A stretch of DNA of 64,000 nucleotides, from assembly GCA_011800155.1 (NCBI GenBank), contig CM022374.1:744001-808000 (forward strand), read 5' to 3'. Made by a program: the position numbers and the translations under genes. The notes below the pieces were generated by a model. The model saw only the letters and a program-made list of their open reading frames with translations. It made no database searches and was not told the DNA's origin. This document shows positions 25,488 through 35,007 of this stretch, piece by piece; position 1 is the stretch's first letter, and each line of letters opens with the position of its first letter. This DNA is from Flammulina velutipes (Eukaryota > Basidiomycota > Agaricomycetes > Agaricales > Physalacriaceae).

Positions 25488-25708
25488 TGTTGAGCTTCGC
25501 CGGCGGCAATCCCAAGCGGTATACCAAACCTAATCGGGACGGACGTAACTCTCACTCGTTCTATGAGCAACGTTGTGAGGGTACGTCGTTCCTTACCGTT
25601 CGTATTAGCTGTAACTAATGTAGCCTAGATTAACATAGTGTACAGGTAATGCATAACTCGTTCTATGAGCAACGTTGTGAGGATTAACATAGTGTACAGA
25701 CATTAACA
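25488..25708 (+). repeat. 5' LTR
   Basis: 221 bases, TGTTGAGC...TTAACA (TG...CA ends). It contains an internal duplication: a 26-bp unit beginning ACTCGTTCTATGAGC at 25554 and 25656, and an 18-bp unit GATTAACATAGTGTACAG at 25628 and 25682. Confidence 0.92.
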
Positions 25709-25722
25709 GGTTATGGGTTCTT
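25707..25722 (+). promoter_or_regulatory. Primer-binding-like site
   Basis: CAGGTTATGGGTTC directly after the LTR resembles the site of Drosophila copia and Ty5, which prime from a cleaved half of initiator Met tRNA (complement of its anticodon loop, GGTTATG). The match beyond GGTTATG is imperfect, so the primer is inferred. Confidence 0.5.
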
Positions 25723-25786
25723 AGAGACGACTTTTCGTCCTTTGCAGCACTACACGCGTCCTACCCCGTCTCTCAGCACGTCAGTC

Positions 25787-28785
25787 ATGTTCCGTACACC
25801 GCACGAAGGCGCCCGCACGCGCAATGGCGCACAGAATCATCCAAGCCCACTGCTGCAGCTGGATCGCAACAACACCGCGGTTCCAATTCCTGCGCATGGT
25901 CCACCATTTGACCCATTTGCCCCATACCCACTGTCACCTTCACTGTCCTACTGGAGTGACAATTCAGCCCAGCTCAGGATGCACACCTGGCCAACAGATA
26001 CAAGGTCTCCATCTTCAGGCTCCGAAGCACGACACGACCACGATGGCGGCAACAACTTCCATCCATCTGCGTCTGACACGAACTTCTTTGCGCAGCCAGA
26101 GGCACCGCCACGTTCGTCGCATGTGTACAGCAGCAGGAATCCATTCTCCCCGTCGTACCAGGAAAACCAACCGCCACCACAGATGTACCAGCCGCCAATT
26201 CCACTGCATTACCACACACCTCAGCCTTTATCTCAGCCCTCGTACAATCAGCAAACACCGATGTTCCAGCAAGTTCCATTCACGCCATATCCACAACAAC
26301 AGATGTATGCGCCTTATCCATCCCAGCCTCAGTTTGCCCCACCAGCACCACCTCCCCAGTACGTTCAACACAACGCTGTCGCGCCACCCGTCCCGTCCCG
26401 CGCGCCATATGTTGCGCCAGTGCGGGATCCATTGGCTGATGACCGTGCGCACCCCCGTATTCGGCTGGAACACATAGCAACTGCAAGCTGGCCCTCGTCA
26501 TGCATGGACCTGATTTTGGAGGATGGCTGTTGGTTAGAGTGGTCGGCTAACGTGCGACGTGTACTGTCGCTTAGTGGTGGGCTCACACATCATCTGGATG
26601 GTGGACTATCGTCTATGGTTCAAGAGCCCAATCTGGAACCTTTTGCCGCACGGAATTGGCTGACGAACGACGCGTCTGTAGTCTCCTTCATCGAGATGCA
26701 CCTCAGCAGTACCGAGAAGACAATAATGCGGCCTTGCTCGTCGTCAGCTTTGGAACTCTGGACGGCGCTGACTGTTCGCCACGCCAATCAGGGTTTCTAT
26801 GCCCAGATTAAACTGCTGAATCAGGCGATGGAGGTGGTGTTTGTGGAGGATACGACAACACATGCTGGGACTTTTGCGTCTTTACAGGACCTCGTTGAAC
26901 GCATGTGGGGCATGGGTCCATTAAACAAAGATGACCTTTTCTTGGCCCTCCTTGTACGAGGACTCGATGGCGCACCTCTCATACAACGTGATGTCATACG
27001 GGGCCTTGCTGAAGTGACGACAACTCAACCGTACACGCTAGCGAACGTTTCACGACTGCTCACTATCAATGTGTCGGTCCAACCGAACACTTCCCAAGCT
27101 CTTGTCGCCTCATCACCAATTACTTGCAGCACAGCGGGGTGTGGTCTGGCTGGACACACACAACCATACTGTGTCAAGCCCGGGGGTGGCATGGCTGGCA
27201 AGACCATTGCTGAGGCTCGCGAGGCACAACGGTTAGCAAAGAAGAAGAAGGGGGGTTATGGCGGAGGAGGAGTCAAACCAAAGGCTTACTGTGCTGATGA
27301 TGAGATGGCACAGCTAGTGACAGACGACTTCGATTCTATTGTCACGGAGGAGGTTCGGAGTTCCCTGACGCCTGGAGATTATGACGAACTGGTAGCATGT
27401 TTCGGCTTCGAGGAGCTCACTACGTCCGTCGATTGGAAGGACAACGACTTTGCTTATTCCGCTTCCCTCACTACTGTCTCGCTCGACAGCGCTCCTTGGC
27501 ATACCGACTCTGGTGCAACTGTACACATCACCATGGACGCCTCAGACTTTTCTGACCTACGCCCCCTCAAGACACCTCGTGCAGTCCGTGAACTTGGCGG
27601 TGTTTGTGTCCCTGCTCTTGGCATTGGAACCGTCTCCCTACGCCTCTCTAACAATCGAGTTCTATCTCTCCAGAATGTTCTCTGGATCCCATCCTCTCAC
27701 GTCCGCCTAGTCTCTATCAGCCGTCTCATCGAGGACACAAAGTGTGGTGTTCATTTCTCTAAAGGAAAAGTTACCCTCACCCGTCCAGGCGGAAAAGTCC
27801 TCTATGTCGGAGCCGTCTCGTCCAGCAATTCCTCTCTCTACCAGCTCTCTTGCATGAAGATGCAGTCGTCTACTCCTCCCGATCTCGCTTTCATCGCCTC
27901 GCTCACAGTTACTCCTACATTGAAGACCTGGCATCTCCGTCTTGGCCATGCCAACAATGCCTGCGTCGTTCACCTCGCCACGTCCAAGGGTGCCACCGGT
28001 ATGAAAATCGATCTCTCCTCCATACCCGGCCAATGCTCATCGTGCATCCTTGGGAAGCAGGCCCGGACTCCAGTCCCTAAACGGAGGAAGAGGAAGTGTT
28101 CGAAGAAGTTTTTGGATGTGGTGTCATTAGATTTGACGGGAGCTCAGGCTGTTACTTCGGCTTCTGGAAATCTATACACCATGTCTATAATCGACGAATC
28201 AAGTTGTTGGCCGCGGATCAAGCCATTGCGTGCAAAGTCAGATGCGTTTCGCGAACTGGTAGCTTGGGAATTGGCAATGGAGGCAAAACATGGACGACGT
28301 CCTGGGAAGTACCGAATTGACAACGGGGAGCTAAAGAGCATTGAGTTTGTGAACTGGTGCAAGTCAAGGGGTATTGCTTATGAGATGACGGCAGCGTATA
28401 CAAGTGCACAGAACGGTCAAGTCGAACGTCTCCATCGGACTATTATCAGCAAAGGACGGACTATGAGGATTGACTGTGGCTTGCCAGCGAACCGATGGGA
28501 CGAGACTTGTGTTACTGCTGGTTATCTTTCGGCGAGGACTCCGGCCGCTGCTCTAAAGTTTCGGACTCCCTATGAAGCTCGATTCCAGACGTTGCCGGAT
28601 CTATCTCATCTTCGTGAAATCAGATGCAAGGCCTACGCTCTCATTCAAGGCAATAATCCCAAGGTCTATGTGCGTTCACTGGAGTGTATTCTTGTCGGAT
28701 ACGCACCAAATGCAAAGGCATATCGACTCTACCACCGACCTACGCACCGTATCATTGAATCTTATCATGTCCGCTTTGTCGAGAG
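25787..28785 (+). CDS. Copia gag-pol, 5' part (gag, protease, integrase)
   Basis: Begins at the first ATG in frame (25787). A long Pro/Gln-rich N-terminus precedes a gag region and a zinc-knuckle-like motif CSTAGCGLAGHTQPYC, whose spacing is CX4CX4HX4C rather than the usual CX2CX4HX4C. The aspartic protease motif is WHTDSGATVH. The integrase zinc-binding region (WHLRLGH...CSSCILGKQ) is followed by the catalytic triad in SLDLTGA, YRIDNGE and QVERLHR. The original ORF is interrupted at V-E-S (28778-28785) by the nested element; the frame then runs through 39 further codons of foreign sequence to a stop at 28910-28912. Confidence 0.92.
28778..28785. repeat. Left target-site duplication of nested element
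   Basis: GTCGAGAG, repeated at 29503-29510. Eight bases fits hAT-superfamily transposition. Confidence 0.85.
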
Positions 28786-29502
28786 TAGGCCTTTAAGGTC
28801 CGGTCCTATGGACTGCCAAATGACTGCCAACTGGACCGGACCGGACCGCAAAAAGACCGCCAAGAGAAAAAGACCGGTCGGAAAAAAGACTGGTCCCAGT
28901 TGGCAGTCCTGAGGTTGGATGAGAATATTTAGGACTGCCAAAAGACTGGTGCAACCAGCCATGGACTGGTCCATAGTAAAATGGACTACCAAAGGGTGTG
29001 CGAACATATTTTAGCTAGTTTAGAGTACAAAAACATATATTTCAGCACATATGTCAAGCTGAATTGAATAATTACAATGTTTACCCTCTCAAACGAACAC
29101 TTGAATACATAATAGTGAGTTGAAATTTAGACGATGACATAGTATATTGCATAAAGTTCCCATATATAACAAGACACTGTGGTCTAGTGGTTAGAACACC
29201 TCAATTTCACCTATATTAGGTGAGGTCTTGAGTTCAATCCTTACTAGATGCACATTTTTGTGTACGCGACTCGACCTTGGGATGCGCTATGCAACAGTTG
29301 GACCAGTTGGACTGCAGTCCGGACTGGCCCCCGGTTCAACCGGTCGGACTGGAAAGACCGGACTGCAGTCGCGACAGTCTAATTAAAAGACCGGTCCCGG
29401 TTGATGGTCCTTCCGAAAAGAAGAAAACGAAGGACCGCCCCGGTTGGCGGTCCTTGAAAAAAAATGAAAAAGACCGGACCGAGACTGGACCTTAAAGGCC
29501 TA
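28786..29502. mobile_element. hAT-like non-autonomous element nested in copia pol
   Basis: 717 bases bounded by 16-bp terminal inverted repeats, TAGGCCTTTAAGGTCC and its complement at the right end, and flanked by the 8-bp duplication GTCGAGAG. It has no transposase ORF. Both subterminal regions are full of GGACC/GGTCC and GACTGCCAA-type motifs, as in other hAT-derived miniature elements. Its insertion postdates the copia insertion. It carries an internal tRNA-like module at 29172-29253. Confidence 0.85.
29172..29253 (+). ncRNA. tRNA-like module with Pol III A and B boxes
   Basis: TGGTCTAGTGGTTAGAAC has the A-box/D-arm sequence of tRNA-Glu, and GAGTTCAATCC fits the B box (GTTCRANNC). Between them is a hairpin with CACCT...AGGTG and ACCTCA...TGAGGT stems. 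The acceptor stem does not pair, so it is not a functional tRNA gene; it resembles the head of a tRNA-derived SINE captured in the hAT-like element. Confidence 0.6.
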
Positions 29503-31488
29503 GTCGAGAGCCATCAAGCTGAAGACTCACCTTTTCGACCTGGATCCATTATCACACATCCTACTGTCATTCCTGAATCCCCTTCACATAGTCTGGCACC
29601 ATCTTCATCTGTCCTGGCTCCTGACTTGAATACTGTGGCCAATGACGAGTCGGAACCAATACTGCCTGTTCGTCGGTCTTCGAGGATACCAACAACGGGG
29701 AGCGCGACTGATAGGGCCGTAGAGGAGGCAAGGGTTTCGGGAGCTCGGCTAAAAGAAGAGAGAGTACGGGCAAAGGAGGAGCGTAGAAAGGGGCGATTGA
29801 CGATGAGGGCTGCAATTGAGGAGGAGGGTCTGAGCGCCGAATTCATGGACGACGTGGACGACGACATCTTTGACCAAGTTCTCTCAGCACTCGAAGACTC
29901 TCACGCATTTGACGATCCACCTTCCCTCAACCATGCTCTATCATCTTCTGACTCTGGCGAATGGTCTAAGGCGGCAGTCGACGAACTGAAGAGTCTCAGA
30001 GACATGGGAGTTTTCGAATATGTCCGACGTGATGATATCCCTAAAGGACGATGGCCACTCAAGAGCAAGTGGGTACTCCATCGAAAACGCGATGAGACAG
30101 GCGAGATTACATGCTACAAGGCTCGTTTGGTTGTTTGCGGCTTCGAGCAGATCTATGGCCGCGACTATACTCGAACATCTTCACCTACGGCCCGGATGGA
30201 ATCGTTCCGCCTACTCCTGCATCTGGCTGCTGCATACGACTGGGATATCCAGCAATTCGACGTTAAGACAGCTTTCCTACATGGTCTACTCGGCGAGGAG
30301 GAGACACAATACATGGAACAACCAGAAGGCTTTCCAAACCCCGAGTTTCCCAGGAGCGACTATGTCTGGAAGCTGAAGCGTGGCCTCTATGGACTGAAAC
30401 AGAGTGGTCGAATCTGGAACCAGACTCTCAATGACGCCATGATCAGTTGGGGGTTCAAGAGATTGAAGTCGGAATGGTGTGTTTATTACAGGAAGACAGA
30501 ACATGGAACAGTCCTCTGTGCGGTGCACGTTGATGATTTTCTCTCGGTTGCCTCCACAAGTGAAGAGAACACACGATTCCTCGCACAACTCAAGGAGAAA
30601 TGGACAATCTCAGTGGATGCCGCAAAGTATTTGGTGGGAATTGGGATAGAAAGGAACCGCGAAGACCGGACTATATCCCTAAACCAGCATGCGCTCATCG
30701 ACAAGACTCTCTCGCTATTCGGCATTGCCACCCTTCCTCCCAAGTCTGTACCAATGGACAGCTCACTCCGCTTGCGACGACCTCTCGAGAAACCTACCCC
30801 AGTGGAAATGTCTGACCTACTGAAGCTCCCGTATCGACAGCTCGTCGGCTCCCTCATGTATATTGCTATCGGCACCCGTCCCGACATCTCCTACGCTGTT
30901 TCAAAGCTCGCGCAATACCTTGACTGTTACCAACAGGAGCATTGGAATGCCGCGGTAGATGTTGGACGATATCTGAAAGGATCCAGGGACCTTCGCTTGA
31001 CGTTGGGGGGGAAACAAGTGTCACTGGTTGGATTTACCGACTCGTCCTATGCAGACTGCCCCGACACTCTGCACTCGTCAATGGGATACATCTTCAATCT
31101 TGGCTCTGGGGCAATTTCCTGGTCAGCGAGGAAGCAGAAAGTGGTCGTCACATCAACAACTGAGGCGGAATATATTGCGGGAAGTGAAAGTTGCAAGGAG
31201 GCTATTTGGTTGAGGCAGGTTTTCCGGGAGCTTGAGATGCTAGATGAAGACGTTCCCACTCCAATCCTCTGTGATAACAACGGCGCGACTTGCCTTGCCT
31301 ACGACCCAGCTTTCCACGCACGAGTCAAACATCTTGATGTGCGATACCACTATATCCGCGAACGTGTCGCTGCAGGCGACATCCACGTCGCACGAGTGGA
31401 TTCCTCCGAAAACATTGCCGACATCTTTACCAAGGCAGTGGGGAAGCATATCTTCATGACACTGTGTCCTAGGCTCGGACTGGAATAG
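29503..31488 (+). CDS. Copia pol, 3' part (reverse transcriptase, RNase H)
   Basis: Continues the interrupted ORF in the compatible frame, VESHQAEDSPFRPG. A Ser/acidic linker leads into the reverse transcriptase: WSKAAVDELKSLRDMGVFEYV, KSKWVLHRKRDETG, FDVKTAFLHG, LKRGLYGLKQSGR and the catalytic CAVHVDDFLS (VDD form of YXDD). RNase H follows with LVGFTDSSYADC, SSTTEAEYIA-type STTEAEYIAGSE and DNNGATCLAYDP, and ends at VGKHIFMTLCPRLGLE. No frameshift or stop is visible, consistent with recent insertion. Confidence 0.93.
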   Translation, partial: VESHQAEDSPFRPGSIITHPTVIPESPSHSLAPSSSVLAPDLNTVANDESEPILPVRRSSRIPTTGSATDRAVEEARVSGARLKEERVRAKEERRKGRLTMRAAIEEEGLSAEFMDDVDDDIFDQVLSALEDSHAFDDPPSLNHALSSSDSGEWSKAAVDELKSLRDMGVFEYVRRDDIPKGRWPLKSKWVLHRKRDETGEITCYKARLVVCGFEQIYGRDYTRTSSPTARMESFRLLLHLAAAYDWDIQQFDVKTAFLHGLLGEEETQYMEQPEGFPNPEFPRSDYVWKLKRGLYGLKQSGRIWNQTLNDAMISWGFKRLKSEWCVYYRKTEHGTVLCAVHVDDFLSVASTSEENTRFLAQLKEKWTISVDAAKYLVGIGIERNREDRTISLNQHALIDKTLSLFGIATLPPKSVPMDSSLRLRRPLEKPTPVEMSDLLKLPYRQLVGSLMYIAIGTRPDISYAVSKLAQYLDCYQQEHWNAAVDVGRYLKGSRDLRLTLGGKQVSLVGFTDSSYADCPDTLHSSMGYIFNLGSGAISWSARKQKVVVTSTTEAEYIAGSESCKEAIWLRQVFRELEMLDEDVPTPILCDNNGATCLAYDPAFHARVKHLDVRYHYIRERVAAGDIHVARVDSSENIADIFTKAVGKHIFMTLCPRLGLE

Positions 31489-31523
31489 TATCACCGTTGA
31501 GGAGGAGTGTGAGGCTTGGGATT

Positions 31524-31532
31524 GAGGAGGAG
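31524..31532 (+). promoter_or_regulatory. Polypurine tract
   Basis: GAGGAGGAG lies directly before the 3' LTR, where plus-strand synthesis would start. A second copy of TTGAGGAGGAGTGT occurs about 27 bases upstream. Confidence 0.65.
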
Positions 31533-31753
31533 TGTTGAGCTTCGCCGGCGGCAATCCCAAGCGGTATACCAAACCTAATCGGGACGGACGTAACTCTCAC
31601 TCGTTCTATGAGCAACGTTGTGAGGGTACGTCGTTCCTTACCGTTCGTATTAGCTGTAACTAATGTAGCCTAGATTAACATAGTGTACAGGTAATGCATA
31701 ACTCGTTCTATGAGCAACGTTGTGAGGATTAACATAGTGTACAGACATTAACA
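31533..31753 (+). repeat. 3' LTR
   Basis: 221 bases, identical by eye to the 5' LTR, with the same internal duplications. The copy of the target duplication ACTAC follows at 31754-31758. Confidence 0.92.
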
Positions 31754-32045
31754 ACTACAAGACTGTCATCAGATCCAAGGTCTATGTTGGCACCTTTCGC
31801 AAAGTAATGGAGTCGAAATACGGAGTCAGCGACATTCATCTCGCTCGATGATCACACGCAGCTGACACTGTTACCTTTTTTTTTTTACACAGCCCAAGCT
31901 GGAGCTTGAGTTCTTGAACGATGTCAAGGGCGTCCATTTCGCTAATCATTGCGAGGCGACTAGGTATGTCTCCTAGTCCAAATCACCTTTCTCTATCCTC
32001 AACTTGTTCCTAGTCTGGCAGTTACTGAGGCCCCGAAATAAGCCC

Positions 32046-32052
32046 ATCGAGC
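32046..32052. repeat. Left target-site duplication of fold-back element
   Basis: ATCGAGC, repeated at 34855-34861 just outside the right terminus. Confidence 0.7.
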
Positions 32053-33271
32053 CACCCTATGCTATACAGATAACTAGTTAAGAGGCTCTAGTGGCGGGGC
32101 CAAATAACTAGTTGCTGGCCGATGCTATAGGGCTATATTTTGGCTGGTAGAAATGGCTGGCTGGCGGGCTGGGGCGGGCTGGGATGGGGCGGGATGGGTC
32201 CCAAATATGGATAGGAATTGATGGGAGCATATAGGGATTGATGGGCAGGGGGAGGGGGAGCAGGGGATGGGGAAATGTGGCCACACATAAATCCGGACCT
32301 AGGGATTGATGGGTACTGATGTCATTGATTGCCCAGGGGGATGGGGGATGGGGATAGGAATTGTGGCACCAGGAAAATCCGGACCTAGGGTTTGATGGGG
32401 GCAGGGGATGGGGGATGGGGACAGGGGAAATGTGGCCACAGGAAAATCCGGACCTAGGGATTGATGGGAACTGATGGGATTGATGGGGGAGGGGATGGGG
32501 GATGGGGGCAGGGGGATTGGGGGCAGGGAACAATTGTGGCACCAGGATATATACTGGGCTATTGCCAGGGTATGAGGAGGGTATAGGAGGGATGATTGTA
32601 GGTTGGAAAATAAAATTCTTTCTAACTATCAGAAACATGAATGGGGATGTGGCAGCTACTGAAACCAACAATAAAACGATGTGTGGCGCATTTTTAATCG
32701 AGGAGCACATACCTCGGATCGACCTGGGGTTGTTCTAGATGTCTTCCTATTGAAAAATGGATGTGTGCAGCACAAAGAACCATGTAAGAACACGAAGATT
32801 TGGCTGAGAAACAAGCAGAACATTATTGAAAATCTATCAAAAAGCACCAAAAAGGGAGCAGCACTTTGCCCTCGCTTGGGGGTGACCTGGAACCACTTGT
32901 AGGTCGTCCAGACACCTTTGGGGCATTGTATATGTCACTCAGTTAGGTCCTCAGGTCAACAGAACCCTTGGATATGATCAAAATGCCAAAAACCCGGACC
33001 ACATAGGTTTGGGCCACACTATCAACTTGCCATGACCTGGGGACACCTTATATTCGAAGATATATGTATATAATGCTCTAATCATGACTTAGATGAGGTC
33101 TGGAGTGTGAAAAATGCGGTCAAAACCTTGGATATACCTCAAATAATGTCCCCCAAGAAAGCACACATACCATCAACTTCCCCTGACCTCTGAGTCGTCC
33201 CAATGTGTTCTATTATCATTATAGATGATATATTAGCATCCCAGAGGTGTCCCCAGTATGTCAAAATGCGA
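32053..33271 (+). repeat. Left arm of fold-back element
   Basis: G-rich on the plus strand from 32150 to 32560. It contains a degenerate tandem unit built on AAATCCGGACCTAGGG(A/T)TTGATGGG, present at least three times (about 32286, 32379 and 32443). Confidence 0.75.
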
Positions 33272-33636
33272 ACATTCATGATACTAGGTGAACCCTTATT
33301 CACCCTTCCTCCTCAAGTACACCCATTGGTTCGCATATCTACATCTTTAGGACTGTTCTAATAGTCATTTGACATCATATAGATGATATCTTGGGCCCCA
33401 GGTCATAGGTAGACCTCGAAGATACACCCCTTTGGTACATGGTGAGGATATGATCTTTGTACTAATTCTCAAATGTCCATGCTCTATATTGAAGGGTGTT
33501 CAACCTGGGACATATTCTGGGAAGCTAAAAACACATTGTATGATGTTAAAATCAATAGTCCACCACTCAGATGTGTGATAGTTGGGGTAGTTCTTGGTGT
33601 AGAAGGAGGGGATATAAATTGTTGTACCATTTATAT

Positions 33637-34854
33637 TCGCATTTTGACACACTGGGGACATCTCTGGGGTGCTAATACATCATTTATAATGATAATAGAA
33701 CACATTGGGACGACCCAGAGGTCAGGGGAAGTTGATGGTATGTGTGCTTTCTTGGGGGACATTATTTGGGATATATCCAAGGTTTTGACCGCATTTTTCA
33801 CACTCCAGACCTCATCTAGCTCATGATTAGAGCAATATATACATATATCTTCGAATATAAGGTGTCCCCAGGTCATGGCAAGTTGATAGTGTGGCCCAAA
33901 GCTGTGTGGTCCGGGTTTTTGGCATTTTGATCATATCCAAGGGTTCTGTTGACCTGGGGACCCAACTGAGTGACATATACAATGCCCCAGAGGTGTATGG
34001 ACGACCTGCAAGTGATTCCAGATCACCCCCAAACGAGGGCAAAGTGCTGCTCCCTTTTTGGTGCTTTTTGATGGATTTTCAATAATGTTCTGCTTGTTTC
34101 TCAGCCAAATCTTCGTGTTTTTACATGGTTCTTTGTGCTGCACACATTCATTTTTCAATAGGAAGACATCTAGAACAACCCCAGGTCGATCCGAGGTATG
34201 TGCTCCTCGATTAAAAATGCGCCACACATCGTTTTATTATTGGTTTCAGTAGCTGCCACATCCCCATTCATGTTTCTGACAGTTAAAAAGAATTTTATTT
34301 TTCAACCTACAATCACCCCTCTCATACCCTCCTCATACCCTGGCAATAGCCCAGTATTTATCCTGGTGCCACAATTGTCCCCTGCCCCCAATCCCCCTGC
34401 CCCCATCCCCATCCCCTCCCCCATCAATCCCATCAGTTCCCATCAATCCCTAGGTCCGGATTTTCCTGTGGCCACATTTCCCCTGTCCCCATCCCCCATC
34501 CCCTGTCCCCATCAAACCCTAGGTCCGGATTTTCCTGGTGCCACAATTCCTATCCCCATTCCCCATCCCCCTGGGCAATCAATGACATCAGTACCCATCA
34601 ATCCCTAGGTCCGGATTTATGTGTGGCCACATTTCCCCATCTCCTGCTCCTCCTCCCCCTCCCCATCAATCCATATATGCTCCCATCAATTCCTATCCAT
34701 ATATGGTACCCATCCCGCCCCATGCCAGCCCGCCCCAGCCCGACGACCAGCCATTTCTACCAGCCAATCTATATCCCCGTAGTGACGGCCAGCAACTAGT
34801 TGTTGGTCCCCGTCACTATAAAGGTTTAACTAGTTATTAGTAGGGCATAGGGTG
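33637..34854 (-). repeat. Right arm of fold-back element
   Basis: Inverted copy of the left arm; C-rich on the plus strand from about 34340 to 34740, with the same CCGGACCTAGGG-based units in reverse. Confidence 0.75.
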
Positions 34855-35007
34855 ATCGAGCATTGAAATTTGTAAAAGTAGAGCATAGCAATAAACTGAA
34901 ATTGTATCACCATCTTATAGGCCTCCTTCGACGACTCGATTGATAATGAAACTTTCAAGAATGGCTATAACTTGAAGTACATATCTTGATACTGGCGCTC
35001 GTACTAA

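Larger units (their letters stand above)
25488..31753 (+). mobile_element. Ty1/copia LTR retrotransposon
   Basis: Complete element of 6266 bases including a nested insertion. It has 221-bp LTRs at both ends, a primer-binding-like site after the 5' LTR, gag-pol in the order gag, protease, integrase, reverse transcriptase, RNase H (copia order), a purine tract before the 3' LTR and a 5-bp ACTAC duplication. The two LTRs look identical base for base, which implies recent insertion. Removing the nested 717-bp element and one copy of its duplication gives one uninterrupted ORF of about 1658 codons from the ATG at 25787 to 31488. As it stands it is non-autonomous because pol is interrupted. Confidence 0.95.
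32053..34854. mobile_element. Fold-back element with 1.2-kb inverted arms
   Basis: 2802 bases framed by CACCCTATGC at the left end and its complement GCATAGGGTG at the right, with the 7-bp duplication ATCGAGC. The left arm (32053 to about 33271) and right arm (about 33637-34854) are inverted copies, roughly 95% alike in their inner parts and more diverged in the outer 100 bases, separated by a 365-base spacer. No transposase is encoded; open frames inside the arms are mirror images of each other. It lies in an intron of the split gene. A transcript through it would fold into a long hairpin. Confidence 0.75.
25295..34975 (+). pseudogene. Small unrecognised gene split by two insertions
   Basis: A small multi-exon gene is inferred from exon pieces left outside the insertions. 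The ATG at 25295 begins MSNT; after an intron (about 25308-25365), exon 2 has either TTTALGEGSPAVSTKYK or an alternative frame. Exon 3 starts GGAAACTAC and is cut by the copia element at 25488; its continuation after 31753 restores GNYKTVIRSKVYVG and TFRKVMESKYG. Another exon at about 31902-31970 encodes PKLELEFLNDVKGVHFANHC. The next intron contains the fold-back element, and the final exon starts near 34921. The copia insertion would destroy the product unless the gene was already dispensable. Family not recognised; the exon model is tentative. Confidence 0.45.

Noticed and set aside
25974..26586. Several minus-strand frames opposite copia gag
   Set aside because: Shadows of the Pro/Gln-rich gag sequence.
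29172..29253. Genuine tRNA-Glu gene
   Set aside because: Only the A and B boxes match; the acceptor stem does not pair and the loop region is a different hairpin.
32108..32710. Pro-rich open frame of 200 codons in the left fold-back arm, with a mirror copy in the right arm
   Set aside because: Created by the skewed G/C repeat; both copies differ mainly by simple repeat changes and there is no start context or domain.
32681..34227. Two near-identical peptides beginning MWRIFNRGAHTSDRPG in opposite arms
   Set aside because: Identity is explained by the inverted repeat. Short, no domain, so not called a gene, although transposon-derived coding sequence cannot be excluded.
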